From positions 1 to 7,641 of the forward strand of contig WGCB01000663.1 in the NCBI GenBank assembly GCA_015494005.1: a stretch of DNA of 7,641 nt, given 5' to 3'. The notes under the pieces were generated by a model. That model made no database searches, was not told the DNA's origin, and was given only the letters and a program-made list of their open reading frames with translations. Of this stretch, positions 5,712 to 7,641 are shown in pieces. Both the position numbers and the translations under genes were made by a program. Positions within the stretch are counted from its first letter, which is position 1, and every line of letters begins with the position of its first letter. The stretch comes from Caldilineaceae bacterium (GTDB taxonomy: Bacteria > Chloroflexota > Anaerolineae > Caldilineales > Caldilineaceae).

Positions 5712-6074
5712 TCACTCGGACGGGGGCATGTCCTGCCAGAGGGCCAGCCTGTTCCCGGTGGGATCCGTGAAGACGGCCAGCCAGCCGATGCCAGGCACCT
5801 CCATCTTGGGCACCACCGTCTGGCCCCCGGCCTGGCGGATCTGGGCCAGGTCGGCGTCGATGTCGGAGCTGTCGATGTAGACCAGGACCTCGCCGGGCTT
5901 CACCTTGTCCAGGTCCACGAAACCGCCGCCCAGGTTGCCGCTCCGGAAGACAGTGTAGGGCACCGGCTCTGTCATCGTCTCGTACTCCCACCCGAAGACC
6001 TGCTGATAGAACTGACCCGCCGCCTCCTTGTCCGCCGCCGGGATCTCCACATGCATCACCTTTCGCGCCGTCAC
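5712..6074 (-). CDS. VOC (glyoxalase/bleomycin-resistance fold) family protein
   Basis: The product has 120 residues and is a single VOC domain. The start is GTG (6072-6074), fixed by AAAGGAGG (6082-6089) at 7 bases; an ATG six codons in has no site. The N-terminal strand reads KVMHVEIPAADKEAAGQFYQQVFGWEYE (5-32) with H8 at the usual first metal position. GGGFVDL (49-55) and VLVYIDSSDIDADLAQIRQAGGQTVVPKMEVPGIGWLAVFTDPTGNRLALWQ (63-114) complete the two beta-alpha-beta-beta-beta units. The ending GNRLALWQ has Trp/Gln where glyoxalase I has a metal-binding Glu, as in the Cfp30B/PhnB-like branch, so glyoxalase activity should not be assumed. The substrate is unknown. It is monocistronic, with its own promoter and a palindromic operator (6129-6152), so expression is probably repressed until an inducer appears. 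Confidence 0.88.
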   Translation of the reverse strand: MTARKVMHVEIPAADKEAAGQFYQQVFGWEYETMTEPVPYTVFRSGNLGGGFVDLDKVKPGEVLVYIDSSDIDADLAQIRQAGGQTVVPKMEVPGIGWLAVFTDPTGNRLALWQDMPPSE

Positions 6075-6081
6075 GTCTCAG

Positions 6082-6089
6082 CCTCCTTT
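6082..6089 (-). promoter_or_regulatory. Strong ribosome binding site that fixes the GTG start of the VOC gene
   Basis: On the minus strand AAAGGAGG, close to the full anti-16S complement, lies 7 bases before GTG 6074. Confidence 0.8.
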
Positions 6090-6128
6090 GGGGTTCAACC
6101 GCCGAAAAAAAACCGTCGTTGCCCCAAT

Positions 6129-6152
6129 AAAATAGCACATATGTTCTATTTT
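6129..6152. promoter_or_regulatory. Near-perfect 24-bp palindrome in the VOC promoter (probable repressor operator)
   Basis: AAAATAG and CTATTTT flank a central ACATATGT. All position pairs are symmetrical except 6136/6145. It spans the -10 and the whole spacer up to the first base of the -35, where a bound dimer would block RNA polymerase. One half reads ATAGAACAT; the other has a C/G change. The symmetrical form AGAAC-N4-GTTCT resembles Gram-positive LexA boxes, but MarR, ArsR or PadR-type dimers would also fit. No regulator gene lies in the window. Confidence 0.65.
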
Positions 6153-6157
6153 GTCAA
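6129..6157 (-). promoter_or_regulatory. Sigma-70-type promoter of the VOC gene
   Basis: Read on the minus strand, a perfect -35 TTGACA (6152-6157) is followed by exactly 17 bases and then TATTTT (6129-6134) as the -10, four of six matches to consensus. Transcription would begin near 6122, giving a leader of roughly 48 bases. The block is strikingly AT-rich compared with its surroundings. Confidence 0.75.
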
Positions 6158-6211
6158 CGATTTTTTCCAGCGTAAGGCGAAGTGAGACATCGGCGAGGCA
6201 TCGGAGGTGAA

Positions 6212-6250
6212 CCCGCTCCTAGCAGCCGAGGGGAGACAGGGTGGAGCGGG
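6212..6250 (-). terminator. Weak hairpin past the M20 peptidase gene
   Basis: CCCGCTCC (6212-6219) pairs with GGAGCGGG (6243-6250), leaving a 23-base loop. It begins 31 bases past the minus-strand stop. The U-tract is poor (TT only), so termination there is uncertain. Confidence 0.3.
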
Positions 6251-6280
6251 GCGGGGCAGAGTGAGGCTCACGGCGGTGGG

Positions 6281-7525
6281 TCACTCCGTTTCCATCACCT
6301 CGGCCCGACGCACCAGTTCCGTGATGCCGGCGATGTTGAGCATGGCCTTGGGCACGAAGGAGGCGGGAAAGACGAATTCCTGGTCTTTGCTGCCGTCCGG
6401 GCTGCGCTCGGAGCAGTGAGCGTTGCCCCCGGCCGGCCCCAGGCCGTCGATGGTGGGCAGGCTCTTCCAGAGCAGGTTGCCGTCGCTCAGGCCGCCCCGC
6501 TCCTCCCGGTAGAGATGGGCGCCCAGAGCCTCGCCGGCCACCTTCCAGGTGCGGAAGAGGCGCTCCGTGCGGGGATTGGGAGCCCAGGGCTCGGTGCGGC
6601 GCAGGATCTGGATGGTCACCCGGCAGGGGTACTCGTCGGCAGGGCTGGTGACGTCCACCTGCTGGGCCAGGGAGAGCATGGCCTGGAGCCCTTCCTCGAA
6701 GACCTCCGGGGAGAAGGCCCGCATCTCCACCAGGGCCTCCGCCCGGTGGGGCACCCGGTTGACCACCGTGCCGCCCTGGACCGTGCCCACGTTGAAGGTG
6801 AGCTGCTGCTGGTAGTCGGTCAAGGCGGCGATGCGCTGGATCACATGGCTGAGCTGGACGATGGCGTTGGCTCCCTGGTCGTGGGAGCTGCCCGCGTGGG
6901 CCGCCCGTCCCTCCACCAGGACCCGGTAGATGGCCATGCCTTTCCGGGCCACCACCAGGGCGAAGTTGTTCTCCTCGTCCCAGCGGCCGCCCTCGAAGAC
7001 CAGCGCGCCCAGGGTCTTGCCGGCCAGACGCTCCAGGCAGAGCTCGCCGAAGTCCGTGGAGAGGGTCTCCTCCGAGGCGTTGAGGAGCACAGTCCAGTTG
7101 ATGGCGTCGAAGATGGCCGGTGCGTGGGCCTGGAGCCCGGCCAGGATCATGTAGATCATGACCGTGCCTCCCTTGATGTCCACCGTGCCCGGCCCGTAGA
7201 TCCGGTCCCCTTCCACCCGCCAGTGGAAGTCGTGGCGCACCTCCTCCTCCGGTGGGAAGACCGTGTCCAGGTGGGAGATGAGGCCAATCTTGCTATCCGA
7301 AGAGCCGGGTCGGGTCAGCACCAGGTGGCGGCCGAAGTCCGGGTTCGTGGACTGGACCCGCTCGGCCTCAAAGCCCAGCTCCGCGAAGGCCTCCGCGGTG
7401 AGGTTTCCCAGGGCGTTCACCCCGTCCACGTTGCGGGTGAAGCTGTTGATGGCCACCATCTGGCGGAGGAGATCCAGGTAGGCGGGCAGATTTTGTTCCA
7501 GAAAGTGGTGGAGTGGGCCGTGCAT
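6281..7525 (-). CDS. M20-family zinc carboxypeptidase (CPG2/glutamate carboxypeptidase type)
   Basis: The product has 414 residues, the usual M20A length. The start is ATG (7523-7525), with AGGAG (7532-7536) 6 bases upstream; the frame stays open to 7591, but that ATG has no such site. Ligands can be placed by family motifs: H85-x-D87 in ISHLDTVF, bridging D116 in GPGTVDIKGG, catalytic E152 and metal E153 in NASEET, E178 in VFEGG, and H370 in GNAHCSE. Their spacing closely follows Pseudomonas carboxypeptidase G2 (H112, D141, E175, E176, E200, H385). H210 in AAHAGSSHDQGANAI lies at the lid/dimerisation domain (about 190-300). There is no signal peptide, so it should act in the cytoplasm, removing C-terminal residues such as glutamate from small peptides or conjugates; exact substrate is unknown. 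Neighbours give no pathway link. Confidence 0.92.
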   Translation of the reverse strand: MHGPLHHFLEQNLPAYLDLLRQMVAINSFTRNVDGVNALGNLTAEAFAELGFEAERVQSTNPDFGRHLVLTRPGSSDSKIGLISHLDTVFPPEEEVRHDFHWRVEGDRIYGPGTVDIKGGTVMIYMILAGLQAHAPAIFDAINWTVLLNASEETLSTDFGELCLERLAGKTLGALVFEGGRWDEENNFALVVARKGMAIYRVLVEGRAAHAGSSHDQGANAIVQLSHVIQRIAALTDYQQQLTFNVGTVQGGTVVNRVPHRAEALVEMRAFSPEVFEEGLQAMLSLAQQVDVTSPADEYPCRVTIQILRRTEPWAPNPRTERLFRTWKVAGEALGAHLYREERGGLSDGNLLWKSLPTIDGLGPAGGNAHCSERSPDGSKDQEFVFPASFVPKAMLNIAGITELVRRAEVMETE

Positions 7526-7561
7526 GGGATGCTCCTGTGGCAGAGAAAAAGAGTTGGGCCA

Positions 7562-7588
7562 GACCAAAGGGGTCTTCCTATTTTGGTC
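7562..7588 (-). promoter_or_regulatory. Inverted repeat in the leader of the M20 gene
   Basis: GACCAAA (7562-7568) and TTTGGTC (7582-7588) are perfect complements across 13 bases. A nested GGTC (7571-7574) could pair instead with GACC at 7562-7565. It may be an operator or a leader hairpin about 37 bases before the start codon; no clear promoter hexamers were found around it. Confidence 0.35.
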
Positions 7589-7617
7589 CAAGTTCCGGGA
7601 GAGAGCAAGAAAGAAGG

Positions 7618-7641
7618 TTGGGTGATTGGGTTACTGGGCAA
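7618..7641 (+). repeat. Octamer minisatellite cut by the right edge
   Basis: Three units of period 8 are visible: TTGGGTGA, TTGGGTTA, CTGGGCAA. The array probably continues beyond the window. It is related in style to the heptamer arrays at 1213-1261 and 3652-3738 (T/G-rich units with a GG core) but differs in period. Confidence 0.5.

Noticed and set aside
4054..6138. Very long open frame (694 codons) on the minus strand, opposite the vWA gene and across the VOC gene
   Set aside because: It is the antisense shadow of a GC-rich gene with strong third-position bias. Its composition (Gly, His, Val, Gln, Arg rich) fits no family, and the vWA and VOC proteins on the other frames are clearly real.
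6119..6152. Promoter on the plus strand from the same AT-rich patch (TTGCCC as -35)
   Set aside because: No acceptable -10 at 16-18 bases and no plus-strand gene downstream; the minus-strand reading is far better.
5601..6185. Plus-strand frame starting with GTG that overlaps the vWA stop codon
   Set aside because: It reads through the terminator hairpin and antisense to the VOC gene. The overlap looks like translational coupling, but the protein resembles nothing.

Overview
The window is GC-rich, bacterial and gene-dense. It looks like a member of the Chloroflexota, perhaps near the Caldilinea/Litorilinea group. That assignment is inferred from three things: a secreted protein ending in the short LPLV-x-R tail that I associate with extracellular proteins of this phylum, a YfbK-type von Willebrand lipoprotein, and short G-rich/C-rich minisatellites in the gaps between genes. 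No rRNA, tRNA, CRISPR array, transposase or integrase was seen.

Left part, plus strand. The 3' end of a secreted beta-rich protein (1-455) is followed by a hairpin terminator (about 491-520). Next is a thioredoxin-fold, AhpC/redoxin-like protein without the catalytic cysteine (658-1152). A gap with heptamer repeats leads into a tight cluster of four genes: a small cupin (1291-1638), a 12-helix NnrS-like membrane protein (1635-2732), and two tandem 4-helix proteins (2789-3208 and 3210-3623) that resemble one module of heme-copper oxidase subunit I. The cupin and the NnrS-like gene overlap by 4 bases (ATGA), and the two 4-helix genes are 1 base apart. The cluster therefore looks like one operon, plausibly for a membrane-bound heme or metal protein dealing with nitric oxide or respiratory stress. 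That role is inferred from family resemblance only.

Middle. A 313-base gap (3624-3936) holds a second heptamer repeat, in the opposite orientation to the first, and a cluster of TACAC motifs including a perfect dyad. After it comes a large lipoprotein with a complete MIDAS-type vWA domain (3937-5604). A perfect 14-bp hairpin separates it from the converging genes on the other strand.

Right part, minus strand. A small VOC/glyoxalase-fold protein (5712-6074, GTG start) is driven from a clear TTGACA-17-TATTTT promoter whose spacer is filled by a near-perfect 24-bp palindrome, a likely repressor operator. Beyond it lies an M20-family zinc carboxypeptidase of the CPG2 type (6281-7525) with all expected metal ligands. 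The right edge cuts into another minisatellite, of period 8.

The most interesting signal is a shared signature, H-x4-G-x7-G-x6-P, in the NnrS-like protein and the first 4-helix protein and, without its first His, in the second. It suggests that the consecutive membrane genes are built from one ancestral module.
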